Positions 20,374 through 31,879 of a stretch of DNA of 64,000 nt are shown here, piece by piece. Each line of letters starts with the position of its first letter. The stretch's first letter is position 1. Location: the NCBI GenBank assembly GCA_037783415.1, contig JAZGTN010000088.1:3224001-3288000 (forward strand), in the 5' to 3' direction. A program made the translations under genes and the position numbers. The notes beneath the pieces are model-generated. The model did no database searches, was not told the DNA's origin, and saw only the letters and a list, made by a program, of their open reading frames with translations. This stretch comes from Leptasterias polaris. Taxonomy: Eukaryota > Echinodermata > Asteroidea > Forcipulatida > Asteriidae.

Positions 20374-20900
20374 TATCAATTGTCACCTGTAACACAGCCC
20401 TGTTCTGTGGGCATACCAAGATCAACTAAATCAAACTTGTACTTTCGTAGATATACGACTTTACAGAGTGCATCTTTAACCCTAACAATCCCTAACCCTA
20501 CAAATTCAAACGGGGCAAAGTGTTTAATTTTGTTAGGTTAAGTACAGTGAAGTTAGGATTGGGTGTTTGATGTCACGTGACACACGATGAAGCCACTCTT
20601 CGAGACACAACAAACATAGGTCTTCGTATTTATGTTCGTATATGTCAAGTTTGATCAGCACCTGGGGTTGTTTGAAGGCCAAAGTGCCGTCTAGAAACTC
20701 TGTGCCCAAAGTCTACGTGGTTAAGGACACAAACTAAACTAAAGAAGAGAAACAATAATATTAGAATAAAAACTACGAAGGATTTCCCGTCAAGTGAGCC
20801 GGAAAAGCCAAAAACCAAAATTAAATAACCAAATGAAAAGTCATCTGAACTTTGAAAAACATTGGGAGTTTATTGGTATCAAACTATCATGAAGCTTATT
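20374..20900. other. Left flank of the element array
   Basis: No gene is seen. Short CCCTAA-type motifs (20,479-20,502) resemble decayed telomeric units. The array begins after GAAGCTTATT at 20,900. Confidence 0.45.
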
Positions 20901-20964
20901 AGGTGTTCGGGCACACAGCCCGTAACACCTCTTGTTTTTGTTCCGGTTTTTTTTCTTACTTTTT
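20901..20964 (+). mobile_element. Stacked type I 5' end, first
   Basis: A 64-bp piece: AGGTGTTCGGGC, loop ACACA, GCCCGTAACACC, then CTTGTTTTTGTTCCGG and a T tract. It is a 5' terminus alone, directly followed by the next 5' terminus. Confidence 0.75.
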
Positions 20965-21030
20965 AGGTGTTCGGAGCGGAGCGTAGCTCCGAACACCTCT
21001 TGTTATTGTTCGGTTTTTTTTTTTTTTTTT
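20965..21030 (+). mobile_element. Stacked type I 5' end, second
   Basis: AGGTGTTCGGAGC pairs perfectly with GCTCCGAACACCT (13-bp stem), followed by CTTGTTATTGTTCGG and a T tract, in which the third 5' end begins. Confidence 0.8.
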
Positions 21031-24000
21031 TAGGTGTTCGGTCCACAGACCGAACAACTCCTTGTTTTTGTTCGTTTTTTTTTTTGTTTTTTTTTTCTTT
21101 GTTTTGCTTAATCTTCTGATAGTCGTTTGTCCGCAGAAAAAAACATACTTGCAAACCTTTGATCAACTTGAAACTTAATGTGACATTAGAACATAAAGAG
21201 CGGAAGACGTGTGAGCAATGACGTCATGCTGACGTCATCGGGTGTCAAATTACAAGCCATTTAAGGTCAAAAAAGTGCCCTCATGCCAATGCCTGTATGT
21301 TTCTGAATAGGAAAGCTATAATATTCATATTTAAACATTATGATAGATCAAGACACGGGCAACATTTGAAAAGTTAACGCCAAATTCACATGACCTTTAC
21401 TTCCGGTCGTAACGGAAGGTCAAAGTTTGCCTTTCTGCAATTCTTAACCAAAAAACATTTCCTGCCCAAATTATTCACTTCTGTTTATCCGATCAACCTC
21501 AAATTTACACCATGTTAGAACCTTGATGAAACCTCCATCAAGTTGTTGTGACGTCATGATTACGTCATCAGGTGTTGAAATACAGTAAATCAAAATTTAA
21601 TATTTCAAAAAATCATAACTTAATCATTACTGAATGGATTGCTTCAATCAATACATCATCGGACAGGTCTTTTAAAACTCAACAAATGCTACACAAAGAG
21701 TTATCCCGGTTGTTCTTGACTTCCCGCTGAAAATGTAAGTTGAACATTACGTTAGTATTAGCCCGCAGGTCTGGTCATTCTGCTCCATTGACCACGCGTA
21801 ATCTTGCATGTACATGTAAACAGTACACACACTGCGCCATTGATCTTGGGTGCAAAGTCCACGAAGACTGCATTGCTGTGTCGTGATACGTTATCCATGG
21901 TGGCTGTGTCGTGATACGTTATCGATGGTGGCGCTATACCAAGTTAATGGTCCTTTGTTACTGCACTCGTCGATAAATGCAACCATCCTTCGGAAATCTA
22001 CGATGTTCGACGGTGGTGCAATGAATAGCTCATTGCATAACCTTCGTGTTAGCCATTTGTTGGCTTGGTGGTGAATATCAACTGAACGAGTGTATTTTGC
22101 TGAACTGTTTTGGTGATTCACTGATTTGAATAACTTTTGATAACTGAGAAAATGCAATCGGAAAAAGGTCAACATAACTTTGACTCTGATCAACAACGGT
22201 TTTTATGCGAATCTAACTATTAGATCCTGTTGAATACTTCAAAGAATTACAATGTGACTAGCAAAATAAATTCAACATAAATTGCACATCGTGTAAACAG
22301 TAGGTTCTTATGCCCTTTTCATAATCATGACAAATGATGTTGCTTCACACATAAGGTAGCAAGCATGCGTAGTTTGATAACATTAATTTTTGAATTGTTA
22401 GTCTTTTAATTTATCAGTTAAGCATGTTAAGTTTGTGACTATTTACATGAAAATTGTTATACATGTGTATCTAAACTACTTTATGGAGACTCATACAGCA
22501 ACGATATCACTTTCCCCCGTGTACACTAAAAGTATAAAAGTAATAGGTTTGCAAACGACTTTTTTTTGAAAATTAAAAAACTTTCAATATAAATCTGCTT
22601 ACGCATTTTAGTAACATAACAGTGCCCCATACCCGAACAAAGGGTACTGAATACTTATTGTTTTATACACTGGAACAAATCAAGTTTTTCATAGATCTAT
22701 TAGAGAAATTGGCCTTTAATCTTAATCCATTGCCTAACGCAGAATGACATACCCCCTCGCGACTGGCAACGGTGGGTAGCTAGCCAGTCAAGGCACTTGT
22801 TACAGACCAACGTGGCACAACGATAGTTGTTTACTATCAGTGCCATGTGGGCGTAACGAGAGTTTCCATTCATGTTTTACTTACAACGCAAGTGCAATCT
22901 TATCAATGGCGTACTTACTACTACGTACTAGCATTAACATGATTTCCGCTAAGATTCGACGTCTAATTGTTCCCCTACTTGCCCTTCTCATGGCTTTATT
23001 ATCAATATGGAATTGAAGACGAAGTTTCACTGAGATGACCACCTGCTTCAGTGATTCGTATGATATTTAATTATGTGGGAAAATGCAAGCAGGAAAAGAC
23101 GAACAATGGTAATATGTTTTGATCATACACCGAGAAGGAAGGATGTGTCATCGGATCGTAATGGGTGTTTCAGACCCTCGTCACGGCATGTGTTTACCTT
23201 GCTACACGGGACTAACTTCGGTAAGTTTTCCGTGTGAACATCATTGCTTTTCAAAATGATTCTTTTATTTGATGCACAATTACGTTATAAAGTTTATCCT
23301 GTATCATCAAGTGGTGACCGTTGGTGAAATGTTTTTAAAACTAAGGAACGTTTAATATGAACGTCGAAGAGATAGAGTTGGGCAATGGGGGATTGGTATG
23401 AATGTTGGCTATGTCACTATAGTCAGAAAATGGTCAGACTGATGAATGTTTTCCGTCAACTTTGTATAGCGACATACTTATTTGAAAACCCTTCGATAAA
23501 GTTTCCCCTAATAAGGTTTCGTTTATAAGTTGTTCACATCAAAAACAGGATGTGCACCTTCCACTCATTTTTTTTGGCGTAATTTCCTTACTCTGATATG
23601 TTGTATTGTTATGAGCCCTCGAACAGGTTGGTCCTGGAGAGAGCGCAATATAAATTCAATAAATTATTATTATTATTATAAAATCATGAAATGTTGTAAG
23701 TCTTGAATTTTATTTATTTGAGCAGTTTCAGCTTGACTTAATTTGCTTTGAGTCATACTTTGTTTATTGTTTTTTCTTCTTCAGAATATACAACACATCA
23801 GTACCCGAATGTTCTCCAGTGAAAAAAATCATACTCGTTGCTGTGTTGAATTCCCTAATTTCTTGCTGAATGTATGATGATGCACCATACAGGTAGAAAT
23901 AGTTATTAACTCGTTAAAACTATTTTATTAGTTAAAATTCACGAGAGGCTTAAATTTGCCGTCTTTATGACTTGCCTTTATCTTGCATAATTATTAAAAA

Positions 24001-24835
24001 CATGTGTTTTTTATTTCAATATTATAAATTTAACAAACCGTTCTGTATAAAGACTAATGTCTAAATATCAAGCAAGCTATTTTTTTAAATGCAACCAATA
24101 GCTCATTGTATGCTCGACTTGTTTTAACAATCAAAGTATCATGCACCGATACATAATGAGAAGCCAAATCACAGTATTTGAAAACCTGTTAAAACTTCTA
24201 AGAATTGTAATTTAATAATGTCAACATGATTTGCATAGTCGGATTTATTATAAAGAATCAATATCCATTGGAAAATAAATAAACTTCTGTGAGTGGCATA
24301 CATGATAGTTGTACTTGTGAGTAATTCAAAGGCTCGTTTTAAGATATGCAACCAAAACGAAAGGAAATTCGAAAAATGTATGCTGCTCTGTATGAAAGGA
24401 CAATATTGACCCTCTGCCCTTTCAAATAAATTAAATAATGTACTCTTCGTTTTTCACTTACAATTTAAAGCACATAATTAAATACCAATGTCTCGATAAG
24501 AACTTATCTAACGTCATGACGTCATCAGTTTTCAAATGTAGGATAAGGATAAGGATAAGGATCATTTTTTTTAGCAACCAAAATAGGGTTGGATTCGTTA
24601 ATTTGGCTTTAACAAAAGATTATTATTTTTTTAAATTTATATTGTGAGGTGCATTAATTTCCTGTGTAAACTAACGTTCAATCAACGAAGATTTACACTG
24701 TACTTTCCTTGAAATTTCAAAAGCTATCAACAATGTTTTCAGCGATTCAATGATATAGCTAACGCATTAAAACAGCACTGAGCCCAGCGAGAACCCGAAC
24801 ACCTAGAGTTTGTTTTACAAACTCTAAATCTCTAG
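21031..24835 (+). mobile_element. Array unit A: composite 3.8-kb type I element
   Basis: The 5' end is AGGTGTTCGG with hairpin GTTCGGTC/GACCGAAC and a T tract. The 3' end is CCGAACACCT, hairpin AGAGTTTGT/ACAAACTCT, AAATCT, CTAG. The first 1.6 kb matches the complete element at 30,264-31,879; at 22,634-22,641 it switches to the interior of a type II element. It is near-identical to 26,465-30,262 and 46,488-50,302. It contains a 23-bp duplication (21,879-21,925 region), a LINE/SINE-type tail (23,611-23,679), a GGATAA hexamer run (24,538-24,561) and several TGACGTCA sites. No transposase is present; short frames (21,850-22,196, 24,169-24,351, 24,438-24,647) repeat among copies only because the copies are recent. 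Confidence 0.85.
23611..23679 (+). repeat. LINE/SINE-type tail inside unit A
   Basis: GAGAGCGCAATATAAATTCA followed by an ATT trinucleotide run resembles the tail of the SINE at 5,988-6,332 (GCGCTATATAAG plus ATT). Equivalent tails are at 29,041-29,110, 45,328-45,388, 49,075-49,142 and 60,970-61,028, so an old retroposon end was carried along by the elements. Confidence 0.6.
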
Positions 24836-25413
24836 TGGATTTTTGAGTTTGTTCGCCCACCTCAAAAATACACGCATCGTTGTCCGCAGACTTTGACATC
24901 TTTCCCAAACTCGCACGGTCATGAAACTTGGCAACAATATTACACCTGATGATTAGATAAAACATAAATTTCGACAACATAATGACTTAACCCAATGAAT
25001 TATTGGGTAATTAAATGTAATTAATTTAATCAAATTTTGAGTTTTTGGTTTAACAACCATGCAGAACTCGCAAACTTAGAACGATAAATTCGTTGTTATT
25101 TATTGAAAACAAAGGGTATTGAATACTTATTGTTTTATACACTGGAACAAATCAAGTTTGCCATAGATCTATTAGAGAAATTGGCCTTAAATCTTAATCC
25201 ATTGCCTAACGCAGCATGACATACCCCCTCGCGACTGGCAACGCTGGGTAGCTAGCCAGTCAAGGTGCTTGTTACAGACCAACGTGGCACAACGGTAGTT
25301 GTTTTGACACGCCAAAGGTCATCGTACTTGCAACGTAGTGAAATCTTATCAATGGCGTACTTAGTACTACGTACTAGCATTAACATGAATTCCGCTAAGA
25401 TTCGGCGTCTAAT
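24836..25413 (+). mobile_element. Array unit A2: truncated type II element
   Basis: It starts at the CTAG junction with TGGATTTTTGAG…CTCAAAAA, runs through the usual type II 5' region and stops at GGCGTCTAATT where unit A3 begins. In full-length relatives the same sequence continues GTTCCCC (for example 22,963 and 42,670), so A2 is interrupted and its remainder is not seen next to it. Confidence 0.75.
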
Positions 25414-26463
25414 TAGGTGTTCGGGCTTAAGCCCCGAACAACTCTTTGTTATTGTTCGTGTTTTTTTTTCATTTTTAGTCTTATTCTGAAAGTCGTCAAA
25501 GTTGTCAAAGATGATTAATTTTATAGGGAAACATGTATTATGGCCGCCCAGTTTTTAACAATGCCAAAGTCTAACAAACATTACATTCATTGTTGAGGAC
25601 ACAAATATATTGTTCACACAACAGTATTTTTTGATGCAGACAGTGAAAGTGACCATAGCTTACAGTGACAAATGAAATGCGCCCTCTTGCGATGGGGTTC
25701 GAAAAACTTCTTAGAAGTTCGCCGTTTGGAACAGTATAAAAGAATTATATATTATGTAGAATTCAATTATAATCGTCAACAACATAAATCAACATAATGA
25801 TATTACAATTAACATCTGATTAGGAAAAGTAGTATATTTCTAAACTGTTATTTGAGGGAGGTTTGTCGGGTTAAAAGATTTTATCTAAAGAAACCTTTAT
25901 TCATGTATTTCTTCAAAACCTATACTATACTTCTCTTTTTAGTTGGATAAGAGTCAAATAAAAACACTTTCTATTGATGTAAAATTTTACGTTTATTAAT
26001 CATTTATTTGCAAATGCAAATGCAATCACATCTCAAATATTGATTGTAAACAGTCCTGTCTAAGGTTTTAATAACAGAAATTAAAAAATAAGATTTTTTT
26101 TAAACCGTTAAATTCAATGTTCATAAACCTGCATGCATAGAGGAAACGTTAAATAGTTTTTACTGGCTTGATTTCAAAATACTGAAGACTGTTTTGATAT
26201 GTAAGCTGTATTCTTGTACCCTTATACTGTCAGTTCGTTTTATGGAAATTGTCGCAGTAACAAAACCATTTATTTCCCCACTCATATAAACTAAATGAAA
26301 AATGTAATAAATTCACAATTTCCTATTTTTTAAGGTTCACAATCTAGGCCTATTTATCAACAATCTTTTATCGATTCAATGAAACAGTTCAGACATCAAC
26401 AACATACTGACCCAACGATATCCGAACACCTAGTGTTTGTTTCAACAAACACTAAATCTCTAG
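25414..26463 (+). mobile_element. Array unit A3: 1.05-kb type I element inserted at T^T
   Basis: The 5' end is AGGTGTTCGG with stem GTTCGGGGC-type pairing around TTAA. The 3' end is CCGAACACCT, hairpin AGTGTTTGTTTCAACAAACACT, AAATCT, CTAG. It splits CTAAT^T in unit A2. The interior (25,490-26,400) is largely unique to this unit, so it is a different subfamily. Confidence 0.8.
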
Positions 26464-26464
26464 T

Positions 26465-29400
26465 TAGGTGTTCGGTCCACAGACCGAACAACTCCTTGTT
26501 TTTGTTCGGTTTTTTTTTTTTTTTTTTCTTTGTTTTGCTTAATCTTCTGATAGTCGTTTGTCCGCAGAAAAAAACATACTTGCAAACCTTTGATCAACTT
26601 GAAACTTAATGTGACATTAGAACATAAAGAGCAGAAGACGTGTGAGCAATGACGTCATGATGACGTCATCGGGTGTCAAATTACAAGCCATTTAAGGTCA
26701 AAAAAGTGCCCTCATGCCAATGCCTGTATGTTTCTGAATAGGAAAGCTATAGTATTCATATTTAAACATTATGATAGATCAAGACACGGGCAACATTTGA
26801 AAAGTTAACGCCAAATTCACATGACCTTTACTTCCGGTCGTAACGGAAGGTCAAAGTTTGCCTTTCTGCAATTCTTAACCAAAAAACATTTCCTGCCCAA
26901 ATTATTCACTTCTGTTTATCCGATCAACCTCAAATTTACGCCATGTTAGAACCTTGATGAAACCTCCATCAAGTTGTTGTGACGTCATGATTACGTCATC
27001 AGGTGTTGAAATACAGTAAATCAAAATTTAATATTTCAAAAAATCATAACTTAATCATTACTGAATGGATTGCTTCAATCAATACATCATCGGACAGGTC
27101 TTTTAAAACTCAACAAATGCTACACAAAGAGTTATCCCGGTTGTTCTTGACTTCCCGCTGAAAATGTAAGTTGAACATTACGTTAGTATTAGCCCGCAGG
27201 TCTGGTCATTCTGCTCCATTGACCACGCGTAATCTTGCATGTACATGTAAACAGTACACACACTGCGCCATTGATCTTGGGTGCAAAGTCCACGAAGACT
27301 GCATTGCTGTGTCGTGATACGTTATCCATGGTGGCTGTGTCGTGATACGTTATCGATGGTGGCGCTATACCAAGTTAATGGTCCTTTGTTACTGCACTCG
27401 TCGATAAATGCAACCATCCTTCGGAAATCTACGATGTTCGACGGTGGTGCAATGAATAGCTCATTGCATAACCTTCGTGTTAGCCATTTGTTGGCTTGGT
27501 GGTGAATATCAACTGAACGAGTGTATTTTGCTGAACTGTTTTGGTGATTCACTGATTTGAATAACTTTTGATAACTGAGAAAATGCAATCGGAAAAAGGT
27601 CAACATAACTTTGACTCTGATCAACAACGGTTTTTATGCGAATCTAACTATTAGATCCTGTTGAATACTTCAAAGAATTACAATGTGACTAGCAAAATAA
27701 ATTCAACATAAATTGCACATCGTGTAAACAGTAGGTTCTTATGCCCTTTTCATAATCATGACAAATGATGTTGCTTCACACATAAGGTAGCAAGCATGCG
27801 TAGTTTGATAACATTAATTTTTGAATTGTTAGTCTTTTAATTTATCAGTTAAGCATGTTAAGTTTGTGACTATTTACATGAAAATTGTTATACATGTGTA
27901 TCTAAACTACGTTATGGAGACTCATACAGCAACGATATCACCTTCCCCCGTGTACACTAAAAGTATAAAAGTAATAGGTTTGCAAACGACTTTTTTTTGA
28001 AAATTAAAAAACTTTCAATATAAATCTGCTTACGCATTTTAGTAACATAACAGTGCCCCATACCCGAACAAAGGGTACTGAATACTTATTGTTTTATACA
28101 CTGGAACAAATCAAGTTTTTCATAGATCTATTAGAGAAATTGGCCTTTAATCTTAATCCATTGCCTAACGCAGAATGACATACCCCCTCGCGACTGGCAA
28201 CGGTGGGTAGCTAGCCAGTCAAGGCACTTGTTACAGACCAACGTGGCACAACGATAGTTGTTTACTATCAGTGCCATGTGGGCGTAACGAGAGTTTCCAT
28301 TCATGTTTTACTTACAACGCAAGTGCAATCTTATCAATGGCGTACTTACTACTACGTACTAGCATTAACATGATTTCCGCTAAGATTCGACGTCTAATTG
28401 TTCCCCTACTTGCCCTTCTCATGGCTTTATTATCAATATGGAATTGAAGACGAAGTTTCACTGAGATGACCACCTGCTTCAGTGATTCGTATGATATTTA
28501 ATTATGTGGGAAAATGCAAGCAGGAAAAGACGAACAATGGTAATATGTTTTGATCATACACTGAGAAGGAAGGATGTGTCATCGGATCGTAATGGGTGTT
28601 TCAGACCCTCGTCACGGCATGTGTTTACCTTGCTACACGGGACTAACTTCGGTAAGTTTTCCGTGTGAACATCATTGCTTTTCAAAATGATTCTTTTATT
28701 TGATGCACAATTACGTTATAAAGTTTATCCTGTATCATCAAGTGGTGACCGTTGGTGAAATGTTTTTAAAACTAAGGAACGTTTAATATGAACGTCGAAG
28801 AGATAGAGTTGGGCAATGGGGGATTGGTATGAATGTTGGCTATGTCACTATAGTCAGAAAATGGTCAGACTGATGAATGTTTTCCGTCAACTTTGTATAG
28901 CGACATACTTATTTGAAAACCCTTCGATAAAGTTTCCCCTAATAAGGTTTCGTTTATAAGTTGTTCACATCAAAAACAGGATGTGCACCTTCCACTCATT
29001 TTTTTTGGCGTAATTTCCTTACTCTGATATGTTGTATTGTTATGAGCCCTCGAACAGGTTGGTCCTGGAGAGAGCGCAATATAAATTCAATAAATTATTA
29101 TTATTATTATAAAATCATGAAATGTTGTAAGTCTTGAATTTTATTTATTTGAGCAGTTTCAGCTTGACTTAATTTGCTTTGAGTCATACTTTGTTTATTG
29201 TTTTTTCTTCTTCAGAATATACAACACATCAGTACCCGAATGTTCTCCAGTGAAAAAAATCATACTCGTTGCTGTGTTGAATTCCCTAATTTCTTGCTGA
29301 ATGTATGATGATGCACCATACAGGTAGAAATAGTTATTAACTCGTTAAAACTATTTTATTAGTTAAAATTCACGAGAGGCTTAAATTTGCCGTCTTTATG

Positions 29401-30262
29401 ACTTGCCTTTATCTTGCATAATTATTAAAAACATGTGTTTTTTATTTCAATATTATAAATTTAACAAACCGTTCTGTATGAAGACTAATGTCTAAAAATC
29501 AAGCAAGCTATTTTTTAAAATGCAACCAATAGCTCATTGTATGCTCGACTTGTTTTAACAATCAAAGTATCATGCACCGATACATAATGAGAAGCCAAAT
29601 CACAGTATTTGAAAACCTGTTAAAACTTCTAAGAATTGTAATTTAATAATGTCAACATGATTTGCATAGTCGGATTTATTATAAAGAATCAATATCCATT
29701 GGAAAATAAATAAACTTCTGTGAGTGGCATACATGATAGTTGTACTTGTGAGTAATTCAAAGGCTCGTTGATATGCAACCAAAACGAAAGGAAATTCGAA
29801 AAATGTATGCTGCTCTGTATGAAAGGACAATATTGACCCTCTGCCCTTTCAAATAAATTAAATAATGTACTCTTCGTTTTTCACTTACAATTTAAAGCAC
29901 ATAATTAAATACCAATGTCTCGATAAGAACTTATCTAACGTCATGACGTCATCAGTTTTCAAATGTAGGATAAGGATAAGGATAAGGATCATTTTTTTTA
30001 GCAACCAAAATAGGGTTGGATTCGTTAATTTGGCTTTAACAAAAGATTATTATTTTTTTTAATTCATATTGTGAGGTGCATTAATTTCCTGTGTAAACTA
30101 ACGTTCAATCAACGAAGATTTACACTTTACTTTCCTTGAAATTTCAAAAGCTATCAACAATGTTTTCAGCGATTCAATGATATAGCTAACGCATTAAAAC
30201 AGCACTGAGCCCAGCGAGAACCCGAACACCTAGAGTTTGTTTTACAAACTCTAAATCTCTAG
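26465..30262 (+). mobile_element. Array unit B: second copy of the 3.8-kb composite
   Basis: Nearly base-identical to unit A, including the chimera junction (28,061-28,072) and the LINE/SINE tail (29,041-29,110). It differs by scattered substitutions and a 5-bp deletion near 29,769. It begins two Ts after the preceding CTAG. Confidence 0.88.
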
Positions 30263-30263
30263 T

Positions 30264-31879
30264 TAGGTGTTCGGTCCACAGACCGAACAACTCCTTGTTT
30301 TTGTTCGGTTTTTTTTTTTTTTTTTTCTTTGTTTTGCTTAATCTTCTGATAGTCGTTTGTCCGCAGAAAAAAACATACTTGCAAACCTTTGATCAACTTG
30401 AAACTTAATGTGACATTAGAACATAAAGAGCAGAAGACGTGTGAGCAATGACGTCATGATGACGTCATCGGGTGTCAAATTACAAGCCATTTAAGGTCAA
30501 AAAAGTGCCCTCATGCCAATGCCTGTATGTTTCTGAATAGGAAAGCTATAGTATTCATATTTAAACATTATGATAGATCAAGACACGGGCAACATTTGAA
30601 AAGTTAACGCCAAATTCACATGACCTTTACTTCCGGTCGTAACGGAAGGTCAAAGTTTGCCTTTCTGCAATTCTTAACCAACAAACATTTCCTGCCCAAA
30701 TTCTTCACTTCTGTTTATCCGATCAACCTCAAATTTACACCATGTTAGAACCTTGATGAAACCTCCATCAAGTTGTTGTGACGTCATGATTACGTCATCA
30801 GGTGTTGAAATACAGTAAATCAAAATTTAATATTTCAAAAAATCATAACTTAATCATTACTGAATGGATTGCTTCAATCAATACATCATCGGACAGGTCT
30901 TTTAAAACTCAACAAATGCTACACAAAGAGTTATCCCGGTTGTTCTTGACTTCCCGCTGAAAATGTAAGTTGAACATTACGTTAGTATTAGCCCGCAGGG
31001 CTGGTCATTCTGCTCCATTAACCACGCGTAATCTTGCATGTACATGTAGGGCCTAAACGGTACACACACTGCGCCATTGATCTTAGGTGCAAAGTCCACG
31101 AAGACTGCATTGCTGTGTGTGATACGTTATCCATGGTGGCGCTATACCAAGTTAATGGTCCTTTGTTACTGCACTCGTCGATAAATGCAACCATCCTTCG
31201 GAACGATGTTCGACGGTGGTCCAATGAATAGCTCATTGCATAACCTTCGTGTTAGCCTTTTGTTGGCTTGGTGGTAAATATCAACTGAACGAGTGTATTT
31301 TGCTGAACTGTTTTGGTGATTTTGAATAACTTTTGATAACTGAGAAAATGCAATCGGAAAAGGGTCAACATAAATTTGACTCTGATCAACAACGGTTTTT
31401 ACGCGAATCTAACTTTTAGATCCTGTTGAATACTTCAAAGAAATACAATGTGACTAGCAAAATAAATTCAACATAAATTGCACATCGTGTAAACAGTAGG
31501 TTCTTATGCCCTTTTCATAATCATGACAAATGATGTTGCTTCACACATAAGGTAGCAAGCATGCGTAGTTTGATAACATTTATTTTTGAATTGTTAGTGA
31601 TAGTCTTTTAATTTATCAGTTAAGCATGTTAAGTTTGTGACTATTTACATGAAAATTGTTATACATGTGTATCTAAACTACTTTATGGAGACGCATACAG
31701 CAACGATATCACTTTCCCCCGTGTACACTAAAAGTATACAAGTAATAGGTTTGCAAACGACTTTTTTTTGAAAATTAAAAACTTTCAATATAAATCTGCT
31801 TACGCATTTTAGTAACATAACAGTGCCCCATCGAAACCCGAACACCTAGTGTTTGTTCTCACAAACACTAAATCTCTAG
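30264..31879 (+). mobile_element. Array unit C: complete 1.6-kb type I element
   Basis: It has intact 5' and 3' termini: AGGTGTTCGG hairpin; CCGAACACCT, hairpin AGTGTTTGT/ACAAACACT with TCTC loop, CTAG. It is collinear with the first 1.6 kb of A, B and D but keeps the terminator they lack, so it represents the simple parental form. The fragment at 1,354-1,575 belongs to this subfamily. Confidence 0.85.

Noticed and set aside
20479..20502. CCCTAA motifs as a telomeric array
   Set aside because: Only two imperfect units, likely chance or decayed sequence.
21850..22196. Frames of 74 and 101 codons repeated identically in three units
   Set aside because: Identity follows from near-identical element copies. 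The unit C and E versions are broken or shifted, so no protein is called.
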